From contig CM036619.1 of the NCBI GenBank assembly GCA_020746105.1, positions 73,707,635 through 73,771,634 of the forward strand: a DNA stretch of 64,000 nucleotides, given 5' to 3'. Origin of the DNA: Trogon surrucura (Eukaryota; Chordata; Aves; Trogoniformes; Trogonidae). Under the pieces are notes generated by a model. It saw only the letters and a program-made list of their open reading frames with translations, did no database searches and was not told where the DNA came from. This document shows, in pieces, positions 52,776-63,282 of the stretch (positions are counted from its first letter, which is position 1; each line of letters begins with the position of its first letter). The position numbers were made by a program, and so were the translations under genes.

Positions 52776-52916
52776 GCTGTTCTAGTTCGTTTTTTTCCTT
52801 CTCTCACCCGTAAGTCTCTCTGCCTCATTCCCTTTTCTCTTCCTGTTTGGGGGGGGAAGAGGGGGTTAGAGAGCGTCTGTCCGCGTTAGTGGCCGGCCCA
52901 GCCCTAACCCGCGACA

Positions 52917-52921
52917 CTCTC
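52917..52921. repeat. target-site duplication, right copy
   Basis: CTCTC, identical to the 5 bp before the LTR. Confidence 0.8.
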
Positions 52922-53628
52922 TAGTGGATAAATCTATACAGACATGTAACAGTTAATGACTCTATACTAATAGATTGCAATTCCAGACTTTACCTATTAT
53001 AAATTGCTGATGGAACTTGTGTCACAGAAGGCTAGCGTGAGACTAAAAGGCATTAAGGCACAAGAGTCAATAACAGAGATGGAAGCAGAGAATTTGCCCA
53101 TGCAGGTGCATAAAGGCTTCTCCACACGTGACAGTTTTGTTATCTCAAGTGTAACAGCTTAAGTAACAGAAAAGACAAAGCTGTGAATACAATTGTAGCT
53201 GTGTAACATCTCAGTTTAAGAAAAGTCATAGCTAAGTATAATATAGTTTTATTCCCATGTAGTCTTTATATAAGAACGTAAGGTGGTGAAATGATAAATG
53301 ATAAAAACTTGTCCATGTTGCCTATATTGAAATTCCTAGGTTTTGACAAGAAAGTTTTAAGAGCTAGGCTGTCCTATGGTATGGCATTCAAATAGAATAG
53401 GTAGAATTGAGCATGATGTTAATTGTTTGAACAATTTGGGTGTATGGGAGACTGAATGGCTCAGCACCAAGAAGAATAAATTGAAACATTTTTATGTTCT
53501 ACAGAATCTCACTCAACTTGTGCCCATTGCAATATCTCATCTGAATTTTGCGTATGTTGAGAGAAAATGGGACTTTGCAATTGTTCTGCCAGCAGTGACA
53601 ATTTTCACTGCAGAGATACTTACATCCA
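52922..53628. other. intergenic spacer between two LTRs, nothing recognised
   Basis: About 700 bp of AT-rich unique-looking sequence. The longest open frame is 88 codons (53376-53642) and matches nothing I know. Confidence 0.5.
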
Positions 53629-53742
53629 TGTCATGGGTTTGAGTCTGGCAGGGTTTTGTGAAAGTGGAATAGAGCTGTGTGGCATGACTCTTGTGAAACT
53701 TAAAGAGCCTCCCCCACCTCCAGGTAGGAGATGGACCTAAGG

Positions 53743-53780
53743 CCAATCAGCAGAGAGCCAATCAGCCAGGGCCAATCAGC
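53743..53780 (+). promoter_or_regulatory. three CCAAT boxes in LTR
   Basis: CCAATCAGC repeated at 53743, 53758 and 53772, spacing 15 and 14 bp. Repeated CCAAT boxes upstream of a TATA-like element are typical of a U3 enhancer/promoter binding NF-Y. Confidence 0.65.
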
Positions 53781-54406
53781 ACCTCTGCCATCAAGATGTT
53801 TAAGAGGTGACCCCATTGTTCTCTTTCTCTTTTGAGTTTCATCTTGATTTGCTCTGTCCTGTCTCTGTGTTGGAGAGTTCTTTTTCTGCTGGAGAAGGGA
53901 GAGGTGAGAGAACAAAGGAACATCATCCTGAGAAGAAAGAGAGGGAGAAGGTTGCCAGAGCAGAACCTGTCCCGGGAGCCCCGTGGTAGCTGAGATGGCA
54001 GGAAGATTATTGCCTGCCAGCTGAGGGGATTGATGGTGGTGAGGACATCCAGGATGTGACAGTACATGCAGATCACCATGCCAGAGGAGAGAATGACAGA
54101 GCATCAGTTGGGGAAGTGCCCAAAGCAATCCGTGGCCCGGATGGACTCATGAAGAGAAGAGGAATGCCTCCTGTGAGGTGGACACAATGCGGCATGAAGG
54201 ACAGACTGTGAGGAGCCCTCAAGAGGGAGCTGCCATAGGTGATGAGTAATATCCAGACGGACCAAGCCCCCTGCCCCCTTAAAACAATTGGGGGGAGGAG
54301 GTAGCCATGAAGATGGGAGGGGAGGTGGGAGGGGGAGTGTATTTAAAAGATTGTATTTATTTGTGTACTCCTCTCACTATCCTGCTTCCGTAAATGGTGG
54401 TGGTAA

Positions 54407-54412
54407 ATTAAA
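54407..54412 (+). promoter_or_regulatory. polyadenylation signal in LTR
   Basis: ATTAAA 30 bp before the proposed LTR end, consistent with an R region signal and a very short U5, or with a longer element than proposed. Confidence 0.45.
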
Positions 54413-54443
54413 TCTATATTTTATCCCCCAGTCTCTCTTTCAT

Positions 54444-54461
54444 TGGTGGCTGAGGACAGGA
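54444..54461 (+). other. possible retroviral primer-binding site
   Basis: TGGTGGCTGAGGACAGGA begins one base after the LTR's terminal CA. From general knowledge of the 3' end of vertebrate initiator tRNA-Met, it agrees at roughly 13 of 17 positions with the expected binding site (TGGTAGCAGAGG...). The same bases are also the start of the satellite homology, so the match may be coincidental. Confidence 0.3.
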
Positions 54462-54555
54462 CTGTCCCTTAGTCTCAGAATGATGGCTCTGCCAGACTCA
54501 AGGGTCCTTAACTTCAAGTCCGGGTCCCTGAGGAAGATGGTGCCTCTCCAGCTGT
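54446..54555. repeat. truncated first monomer of the array (110 bp)
   Basis: GTGGCTGAGGACAGG recurs at 54446 and 54556, a period of 110 instead of 198 bp. The unit jumps from CCCTTAGTCTC straight to ATGGCTCTGCCAGAC, so about 88 bp spanning the GTAAAAGAAAG stretch and the core start are missing. It marks the decayed edge of the array. Confidence 0.85.
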
Positions 54556-57500
54556 GTGGCTGAGGACAGGACAGTCCCTTGGTCTGCTCCTGTTCCAGCC
54601 AGGCCCTGTGGCTGTAAAAGAAAGATAATACAAACAAATTTGGAGCAGCCACCTGGCATCACTACAGGTTGCCCCTGAGGATGGTTCTGCCAGACTCAAG
54701 GGTCCTTAACTTCAAGTCGGTGTCCCTGAGGAATATGCCGCTTCTCCAGCTGTGTGGCTGAGGACAGGACTGTCCCTTGGTCTGCTCCTGTCCCAACCAG
54801 CTCCTGTGGCTGTAAAAGAAAGATAATACAAAAACACTTGGAGCAGCCACCTGGCATCACTACAGGTTGCCCCTGAGGATGGCTCTGCCAGACTTAAGGG
54901 TCCTTAACTTCAAGTCCGCGTCCCTGAGGAAGATACTGCTTGTACAGCTGTGTGGCTGAGGACACAACTGTCCCATGGTCTGCTCCTGTCCCTGACAGGT
55001 CCTGTGGCTGTAAAGGAAAGATAACACAAACACGCTTGGAGCAGCCACCTGGCATCACTACAGGTTGCCCCTGAGGATGGCTCTGCCAGACTCAAGGGTC
55101 CTTAACTTCAAGTCGGTGTCCCTGAGGAATATGCCGCTTCTCCAGCTGTGTGGCTGAGGACAGGACTGTCCCTTGGTCTGCTACTGTCCCAGCCAGGCCC
55201 TGTGGCTGTAAAAGAAAGATAATACAAACACGCTTGGAGCAGCCACCTGGCATCACTACAGGTTGCCCCTGAAGATGGCTCTGCCAGACTCAAGGGTCCT
55301 TAACTTCAAGTCGGTGTCCCGGAACCAGGTGCCGCTTCTCCAGCTGTGTGGCTGAGGACACGACTGTCCCATGGTCTACTCCTATCCCCGACAGGTCCTG
55401 TGGCTGTAAAAGAAAGATAATACAAACATGCCTGGAGCAGCCACCTGGCATCACTACAGGTTGCCCCTGAGGATGGCTCTGCCAGACTTAAGGGTCCTTA
55501 ACTTCAAGTCCAGGTTCCTGAGGAAGATGCTGCTTCTCCAGCTGTGTGGCAGAGGACAGGACTGTCCCATGGTCTGCCCCTATCCCCGACAGGTCCTGTG
55601 GCTGTTAAAGAAAAATAATACAAACACACTTGGAGCAGCCACCTGGCATCACTACAGGTTGCCCCTGAGGATGGCTCTGCCAGACTCAAGGGTGCTTAAC
55701 TTCAAGTCCGGGTCCCTGAACCAGGTGCTACTTCTCCAGCTCTGTGGCTGAGGACAGGACTGTCCCTGTACCTTGGTCTACTCCTGTCCCAACCTGGTCT
55801 TGTGGCTGTAAAAGAAAGATAATATAAACATGCTTGGAGCAGCCACCTGGCATCACTACAGGTTGCCCCTGAGGATGGCTCTGCCAGACTCAAGAGTCCT
55901 TAACTTCAAGTCGGTGTCCCTGAGGAATATGCCGCTTCTCCAGCTGTGTGGCTGAGGACGGGACTGTCCCTTGGTCTGCTCCAGTCCCAGCCAGGCCCTG
56001 TGGCTGTAAAAGAAAGATGATAAAAACACAATTGGAGCAGCCACCTGGCATCACTACAGGTTGCCCCTGAGGATGGCTCTGCCAGACTTAAGGGTCCTTA
56101 ACTTCACGTCTGCGTCCCTGAACCAGGTGCTGCTTCTCCAGCTGTGTGGCTGAGGACAGGACTGTCCCTGTCCCTTGGTCTGCTCCTGTCCCAACCTGGT
56201 CTTGTGGCTGTAAAAGAAAGATAATACAAACATGCTTGGAGCAGCCACCTGGCATCACTACAGGTTGCCCCTGAGGATGGCTCTGCCAGACTCAAGGGCC
56301 CTTAACTTCAAGTCGTTGTCTCTGAACCAGGTGCCGCTTCTACTGCTGTGTGGCCGAGGACAGGACTTTCCCCATTCCTTGGTCTGCTCCTTTCCCAGCC
56401 AGGCCCTGTATCTGTAAAACAAAGATAATACAGACACACTTGGAGCAGCCACCTGGCATCACTACAGGTTGCCCCTGAGGATGGCTCTGCCAGACTCAAG
56501 TGTCCTTAACTTCAAGTCCAGGTTCCTGAGGAAGATGCTGCTTCTCCAGCTGTGTGGCAGAGGACAGGACTGTCCCATGGTCTGCCCCTGTCCACGACAG
56601 GTCCTGTGAGTGTTTATGAAAAATAATACAAACACACTTGGAGCAGCCACCTGGCATCACTACAGGTTGCCCCTGAAGATGGCTCTGCCAGACTCAAGGG
56701 TACTTAACTTCAAGTCCGGGTCCCTGAGGAAGATGCTGCTTCTCCAGCTGTGTGTCTGAGGACAGGACTGTCCCTGTCCCTTGGTCTGCTCCTGTCCCAA
56801 CCTGGTCTTGTGGCTGTAAAAGAAAGATAATACAAACACGCTTGGAGCAGCCACCTGGCATCACTACAGGTTGCCCCTGAGGATGGCTCGGCCAGACTCA
56901 AGTGTCCTTAATTTCAAGTCATTGTCTCTGAACCAGGTGCCGCTTCTACTGCTGTGTGGCCGAGGACAGGACTTTCCCCATTCCTTGGTCTGCTCCTTTC
57001 CCAGCCAGGCCCTGTGGCTGTAAAAGAAAGATAATACACACACGCTTGGAGCAGCCACCTGACATCACTACAGGTTGCCCCTGAAGATGGCTCTGCCAGA
57101 CTTAAGGGTCCTTAACTTCAAGTCGGTGTCCCTGAACCAGGTGCTGCTTGTCCAGCTGTGTGGCTGAGGACACGACTGTCCCTGTCCCTTGGTCTGCTCC
57201 TGTCCCAGCCAGGCCCTGTGGCTGTATAAGAAAGATAATACAAACACGCTTGGAGCAGCCACCTGGCATCACTACAGGTTGCCCCTGAGGATGGCTCTGC
57301 CAGACTCAAGTGTCCTTAACTTCAAGTCCGGGTCCCTGAGGAAGATACTGCTTCTCCAGCTGTGTGGCTGAGGACAGGACTGTCCCATGGTCTGCTCCTG
57401 TCCCCGACAGGTCCTGTGACTGTAAAGGAAAGATAACACAAACACGCTTGGAGCAGCCACCTGGCATCACTACAGGTTGCCCCTGAGGATGGCTCTGCCA

Positions 57501-59077
57501 GACTCAAGGGTCCTTAACTTCAAGTCGGTGTCCCTGAGGAATATGCCGCTTCTCCAGCTGTGTGGCTGAGGACAGGACTGTCCCTTGGTCTGCTCCAGTC
57601 CCAGCCAGGCCCTGTGGCTGTAAAAGAAAGATGATAAAAACACAATTGGAGCAGCCCCCTGGCATCACTACAGGTTGCCCCTTGGGATGGCTCTGCCAGA
57701 CTTAAGGGTCCTTAACTTCAAGTCTGCGTCCCTGAACCAGGTGCTGCTTCTCCAGCTGTGTGTCTGAGGACAGGACTGTCCCTGTCCCTTGGTCTGCTCC
57801 TGTCCCAACCTGGTCTTGTGGCTGTAAAAGAAAGATAATACAAACATGCTTGGAGCAGCCACCTGGCATCACTACAGGTTGCCCCTGAGGATGGCTCTGC
57901 CAGACTCAAGGGCCCTTAACTTCAAGTTGTTGTCTCTGAACCAGGTGCCGCTTCTACTGCTGTGTGGCTGAAAACAGGACTTTCCCCATTCCTTGGTCTG
58001 CTCCTTTCCCAGCCAGGCCCTGTATCTGTAAAAGAAAGATAATACAGACACACTTGGAGCAGCCACCTGGCATCACTACAGGTTGCCCCTGAGGATGGCT
58101 CTGCCAGACTCAAGTGTCCTTAACTTCAAGTCGGTGTCCCTGAACCAGGTGCCGCTTCTCCAGCTGTGTGGCTGAGGACACGACTGTCCCTGTCCCTTGG
58201 TCTGCTCCTGTCCCAGCCAGGCCCTGTGGCTGTAAAAGAAAGATAATACACACACGCTTGGAGCAACCACCTGGCATCACTACAGGTTGCCCCTGGGGAT
58301 GGCTCTGCTAGACTTAAGGGTCCTTAACTTCAAGTCGGTGTCCTTGAAGCAGGTGCCTGTTCTCCAGCTCTGTGGCTGAGGACACGACTGTCCCTGTCCC
58401 TTGGTCTGCTCCTGTCCCAACCAGCTGCTGTGGCTGTAAAAGAAAGGTAGTACAAACACGCTTGGAGCAGCCACCTGGCATCACTACAGGTTGCCCCTGA
58501 GGATGGCTCTGTCAGACTTAAGGGTTCTTAACTTCAAGTCTTCGTCCCTGAGGAAAATGATACTTCTCCAGCTGTGTGGCGGAGGACAGGACTGTCCCTT
58601 GGTCTGCCCCAGTCCCCGACAGATCCTGTGGCTGTAAAAGAAAGATAATACAAACACACTTGGAGCAGCCACCTGGCATCACTACAGGTTGCCCCTGAGG
58701 ATGGCTCTGCCAGACTTAAGGGTCCTTAACTTCAAGCCTTCGTCCCTGAGGAAGATGCTGCTTCTCCAGCTGTGTATCTGAGGACAGGACTGTCCCTTGG
58801 TCTGCTCCTGTCCCCGACAGGTCCTGTGGGTGTAAAAGAAAGATAATACAAACACGCTTGGAGCAGCCACCTGGCATCACTACAGGTTGCCCCTGAGGAT
58901 GGCTCTGCCAGACTTAAGCGTCCTTAACTTCAAGTCCGGGTCCCTGAACCACGTGCTGCTTCTCCAGCTGTGTGGCTGAGGACAGGACACTCCCTTGGTC
59001 TGCTCCTGTCCCCGACAGGTCCTGTGGCTGTAAAAGAATGATAATACAAACACACCTGGAGCAGCCACCTGGCATCA

Positions 59078-60679
59078 CTACAGGTTGCCCCTGAGGATGG
59101 CTCTGCCAGACTCAAGGGTGCTTAACTTGAAGTCCAGGTTCCTGAGGAAGATGCTGCTTCTCCAGCTGTGTGGCAGAGGACAGGACTGTCCCATGGTCTG
59201 CCCCTGTCCCCGACAGGTCCTGTGGCTGTAAAAGAAAGATGATACAAACACACTTGGAGCAGCCACCTGGCATCACTACAGGTTGCCCCTGAGGATGGCT
59301 CTGCCAGACTCAAGTGTCCTTAACTTCAAGTCCGGGTCCCTGAGGAAGATACTGCTTCTCCAGCTGTGTGGCTGAGGACAGGACTGTCCCATGATTTGCT
59401 CCTGTCCCCGACAGGTCCTGTGGCTGTAAAGGAAAGATAACACAAACACGCTTGGAGCAGCCACCTGGCATCACTACAGGTTGCCCCTGAGGATGGCTTT
59501 GCCAGACTCAAGGGTCCTTAACTTCAAGTCGGTGTCCCTGAGGAATATGCCGCTTCTCCAGCTGTGTGGCTGAGGACAGGAGTGTCCCTTGGTCTGCTCC
59601 AGTCCCAGCCAGGCCCTGTGGCTGTAAAAGAAAGATGATAAAAACACGCCTGGAGCAGCCACCTGGCATCACTACAGGTTGCCCCTGAGGATGGCTCTGC
59701 CAGACTCAAGGGTCCTTAACTTCAAGTCCAGGTTCCTGAGGAAGATTCTGGTTGTCCAGCTGTGTGGCAGAGGACAGGACTGTCCCATGGTCTGCCCCTG
59801 TCCCCGACAGGTCCTGTGGCTGTTAAAGAAAAATAATACAAACACACTTGGAGCAGCCACCTGGCATCACTACAGGTTGCCCCTGAGGATGGCTCTGCCA
59901 GACTCAAGGGTCCTTAACTTCAAGTCCGGGTCCCTGAGGAAGATGCTGCTTCTCCAGCTGTGTGTCGGAGGACAGGACTCTCCCTGTCCCTTGGTCTGCT
60001 CCTGTCCCAACCTGGTCTTGTGGCTGTAAAAGAAAGATAATACAAACATGCTTGGAGCAGCCACCTGGCATCACTACAGGTTGCCCCTGAGGATGGCTCT
60101 GCCAGACTCAAGGGCCCTTAACTTCAAGTCGTTGTCTCTGAACCAGGTGCCGCTTCTACTGCTGTGTGGCCGAGGACAGGACTTTCCCCATTCCTTGGTC
60201 TGCTCCTTTCCCAGCCAGGCCCTGTGGCTGTAAAAGAAAGATAATACAGACACACTTGGAGCAGCCACCTGGCATCACTACAGGTTGCCCCTGAGGATGG
60301 CTCTGCCAGACTCAAGGGTCCTTAACTTCAAGTCGGTGTCCCTGAACCAGGTGCCGCTTCTCCAGCTGTGTGGCTGAGGACACGACTGTCCCTGTCCCTT
60401 GCTCTGCTCCTGTCCCAGCCAGGCCCTGTGACTGTAAAAGAAAGATAATACAAACACGCTTGGAGCAGCCACCTGGCATCACTACAGGTTGCCCCTGAGG
60501 ATGGCTCTGCCAGACTTAAGGGTCCTTAACTTCAAGTCCGTGTCCCTGAGGAAGATACTGCTTCTCCAGCTGTGTGGCTGAGGACAGGACTGTCCCATGG
60601 TCTGCCCCAGTCCCCGAGAGGTCCTGTGGCTGTAAAGGAAAGATAACACAAACACGCTTGGAGCAGCCACCTGGCATCA
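59078..60679. repeat. Higher-order repeat unit, copy 1 (8 monomers, 1602 bp)
   Basis: Monomer classes run B F A B* C D E F. Markers: B has CCAGGTTCCTGAGG and GGCAGAGG; F (59276) has AAGATACTGC with the private CCATGATTTGCTCC; A has GAATATGCCGC and GATGATAAAAAC; B* (59672) has the private AAGATTCTGGTTGTCC; C has CAACCTGGTCTTG; D has CGTTGTCTCTGAACC and CTTCTACTGCTG; E has GGACACGACTGTCC; the last F has GAAGATACTGC and GCCCCAGTCC. Confidence 0.88.
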
Positions 60680-62479
60680 CTACAGGTTGCCCCTGAGGAT
60701 GGCTCTGCCAGACTCAAGGGTCCTTAACTTCAAGTCCAGGTTCCTGAGGAAGATGCTGCTTCTCCAGCTGTGTGGCCGAGGACAGGACTGTCCCATTGTC
60801 TGCCCCTGTCCCCGACAGGTCCTGTGGCTGTAAAAGAAAGATGATACAAACACACTTGGAGCAGCCACCTGGCATCACTACAGGTTGCCCCTGAGGATGG
60901 CTCTGCCAGACTTAAGGGTCCTTAACTTCAAGTCCGGGTCCCTGAGGAAGATACTGCTTCTCCAGCTGTGTGGCTGAGGACAGGACTGTCCCATGATTTG
61001 CTCCTGTCCCCGACAGGTCCTGTGGCTGTAAAGGAAAGATAACACAAACACGCTTGGAGCAGCCACCTGGCATCACTACAGGTTGCCCCTGAGGATGGCT
61101 CTGCCAGACTCAAGGGTCCTTAACTTCAAGTCGGTGTCCCTGAGGAATATGCCGCTTCTCCAGGTGTGTGGCTGAGGACAGGACTGTCCCTTGGTCTGCT
61201 CCAGTCCCAGCCAGGCCCTGTGGCTGTAAAAGAAAGATGATAAAAACACGCCTGGAGCAGCCACCTGGTATCACTACAGGTTGCCCCTGAGGATGGCTCT
61301 GCCAGACTCAAGGGTCCTTAACTTCAAGTCCAGGTTCCTGAGGAAGATGCTGCTTCTCCAGCTGTGTGGCAGAGGACAGGACTGTCCCATGGTCGGCCCC
61401 TGTCCCCGACAGGTCCTGTGGCTGTTAAAGAAAAATAATACAAACACACTTGGAGCAGCCACCTGGCATCACTACAGGTTGCCCCTGAGGATGGCTCTTC
61501 CAGACTCAAGGGTCCTTAACTTCAAGTCCAGGTTCCTGAGGAAGATTCTGGTTGTCCAGCTGTGTGGCAGAGGACAGGACTGTCCCATGGTCTGCCCCTG
61601 TCCCCGACAGGTCCTGTGGCTGTTAAAGAAAAATAATACAAACACACTTGGAGCAGCCACCTGGCATCACTACAGGTTGCCCCTGAGGATGGCTCTGCCA
61701 GACTCAAGGGTCCTTAACTTCAAGTCCGGGTCCCTGAGGAAGATGCTGCTTCTCCAGCTGTGTGTCTGAGGACAGGACTGTCCCTGTCCCTTGGTCTGCT
61801 CCTGTCCCAACCTGGTCTTGTGGCTGTAAAAGAAAGATAATACAAACATGCTTGGAGCAGCCACCTGGCATCACTACAGGTTGCCCCTGAGGATGGCTCT
61901 GCCAGACTCAAGGGCCCTTAACTTCAAGTCGTTGTCTCTGAACCAGGTGCCGCTTCTACTGCTGTGTGGCCGAGGACAGGACTTTCCCCATTCCTTGGTC
62001 TGCTCCTTTCCCAGCCAGGCCCTGTGGCTGTAAAAGAAAGATAATACAGACACACTTGGAGCAGCCACCTGGCATCACTACAGGTTGCCCCTGAGGATGG
62101 CTCTGCCAGACTCAAGTGTCCTTAACTTCAAGTCGGTGTCCCTGAACCAGGTGCCGCTTCTCCAGCTGTGTGGCTGAGGACACGACTGTCCCTGTCCCTT
62201 GGTCTGCTCCTGTCCCAGCCAGGACCTGTGACTCTAAAAGAAAGATAATACAAACACGCTTGGAGCAGCCACCTGGCATCACTACAGGTTGCCCCTGAGG
62301 ATGGCTCTGCCAGACTTAAGGGTCCTTAACTTCAAGTCCGTGTCCCTGAGGAAGATACTACTTCTCCAGCTGTGTGGCTGAGGACAGGACTGTCCCATGG
62401 TCTGCCCCAGTCCCCGACAGGTCCTGTGGCTGTAAAGGAAAGATAACACAAACACGCTTGGAGCAGCCACCTGGCATCA
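60680..62479. repeat. Higher-order repeat unit, copy 2 with one extra monomer (1800 bp)
   Basis: Order B F A B B* C D E F. The private changes of copy 1 reappear: CCATGATTTGCTCC in the 60878 monomer (exactly 1602 bp after 59276) and AAGATTCTGGTTGTCC in the 61472 monomer (1800 bp after 59672). The length excess is exactly one 198-bp monomer, the B-class unit at 61274-61471. Confidence 0.87.
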
Positions 62480-63282
62480 CTACAGGTTGCCCCTGAGGAT
62501 GGCTCTGCCAGACTCAAGGGTCCTTAACTTCAAGTCCAGGTTCCTGAGGAATATGCCGCTTCTCCAACTGTGTGGCTGAGGACAGGACTGTCCCTTGGTC
62601 TGCTCCAGTCCCAGCCAGGCCCTGTGGCTGTAAAAGAAAGATAATACAGACACACTTGGAGCAGCCACCTGGCATCACTACAGGTTGCCCCTGAGGATGG
62701 CTCTGCCAGACTCAAGGGTCCTTAACTTCAAGTCGGTGTCCCTGAACCAGGTGCTGCTTCTCCAGCTGTGTGGCTGAGGAAACGACTGTCCCTGTCCCTT
62801 GGTCTGCTCCTGTCCCAGCCAGGCCCTGTGGCTGTAAAAGAAAGGTAATACAAACAAATTTGGAGTAGCCACCTGGCATCACTACAGGTTGCCCCTGGGG
62901 ATGGCTCTGCCAGACTTAAGGGTCCTTAACTTCAAGTTGGTGTCCCTGAGGAATATCCCGCTTCTCCTGCTGTGTGGCTGAGGACAGGAGTGTCCCTTGG
63001 TCTGCTCCTGTCCCCGACAGGTCCTGTGGCTGTAAAAGAAAGATGATACAAACACACTTGGGGCAGCCACCTGGCATCACTACAGGTTGCCCCTGAGGAT
63101 GGCTCTGCCAGACTCAAGGGCCCTTATTTCAAGTCGGTGTCCCTGAACCAGGTGCCTGTTCTCCAGCTGTGTGTCTGAGGACACGACTGTCCCCGTCCCT
63201 TGGTCTGCTCCTGTCCCAGCCAGGACCTGTGACTGTAAAAGAAAGATAATACAAACACGCTTGGAGCAGCCACCTGGCATCA
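62282..63282. repeat. Second higher-order repeat unit (5 monomers, about 1001 bp)
   Basis: Order F, hybrid B/A (CCAGGTTCCTGAGGAATATGCC), E, A-like, E'. The same order restarts at 63283, and monomer starts are offset by exactly 1001 bp (62282/63283, 62480/63481, 62678/63679, 62882/63883). The 63080 monomer has a 1-bp deletion (CCCTTATTTC for CCCTTAACTTC), explaining 1001 rather than 1002. Confidence 0.87.

Larger units (their letters stand above)
52078..52916 (+). mobile_element. Solo LTR with perfect target duplication (839 bp)
   Basis: Starts TGTCCTGG and ends GCGACA. The 5 bases before it (CTCTC, 52073-52077) are repeated exactly after it (52917-52921), so both ends are sure and the element is a solo LTR. 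A promoter-like run CCATATACGTCATATT holds a CRE-like ACGTCA, followed by TATAAA at 52433-52438. A pyrimidine-rich block of CCCTTTT/GCCCTTTTCGGCC repeats fills 52458-52515, and ATTAAA is at 52770-52775. The last 40 bases match the LTR at 12264-12631. The intact duplication and clear boundaries suggest it is younger than the other LTRs here. Confidence 0.93.
53629..54442 (+). mobile_element. LTR of an endogenous retrovirus, abutting the satellite (814 bp)
   Basis: Starts TGTCATGGGTTTGAGTCTGG and appears to end CTCTCTTTCA. It carries three CCAATCAGC boxes (53743, 53758, 53772), a weak TATA-like TTTAAGA at 53799, a purine-rich middle and ATTAAA at 54407-54412. One base after the end is TGGTGGC, the place and first letters of a primer-binding site, so this may be a 5' LTR with the internal region to its right. 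No matching target duplication is visible because the right flank is the satellite. The end could alternatively be at GAGGACA (54458). Family not named; it is distinct from the GCGACA-ended LTRs. Confidence 0.7.

Noticed and set aside
44806..54442. A single long provirus between the LTRs at 44806, 52078 and 53629
   Set aside because: The LTRs are of different lengths and sequence, two have their own target duplications, and no gag, pol or env-like frames lie between them.
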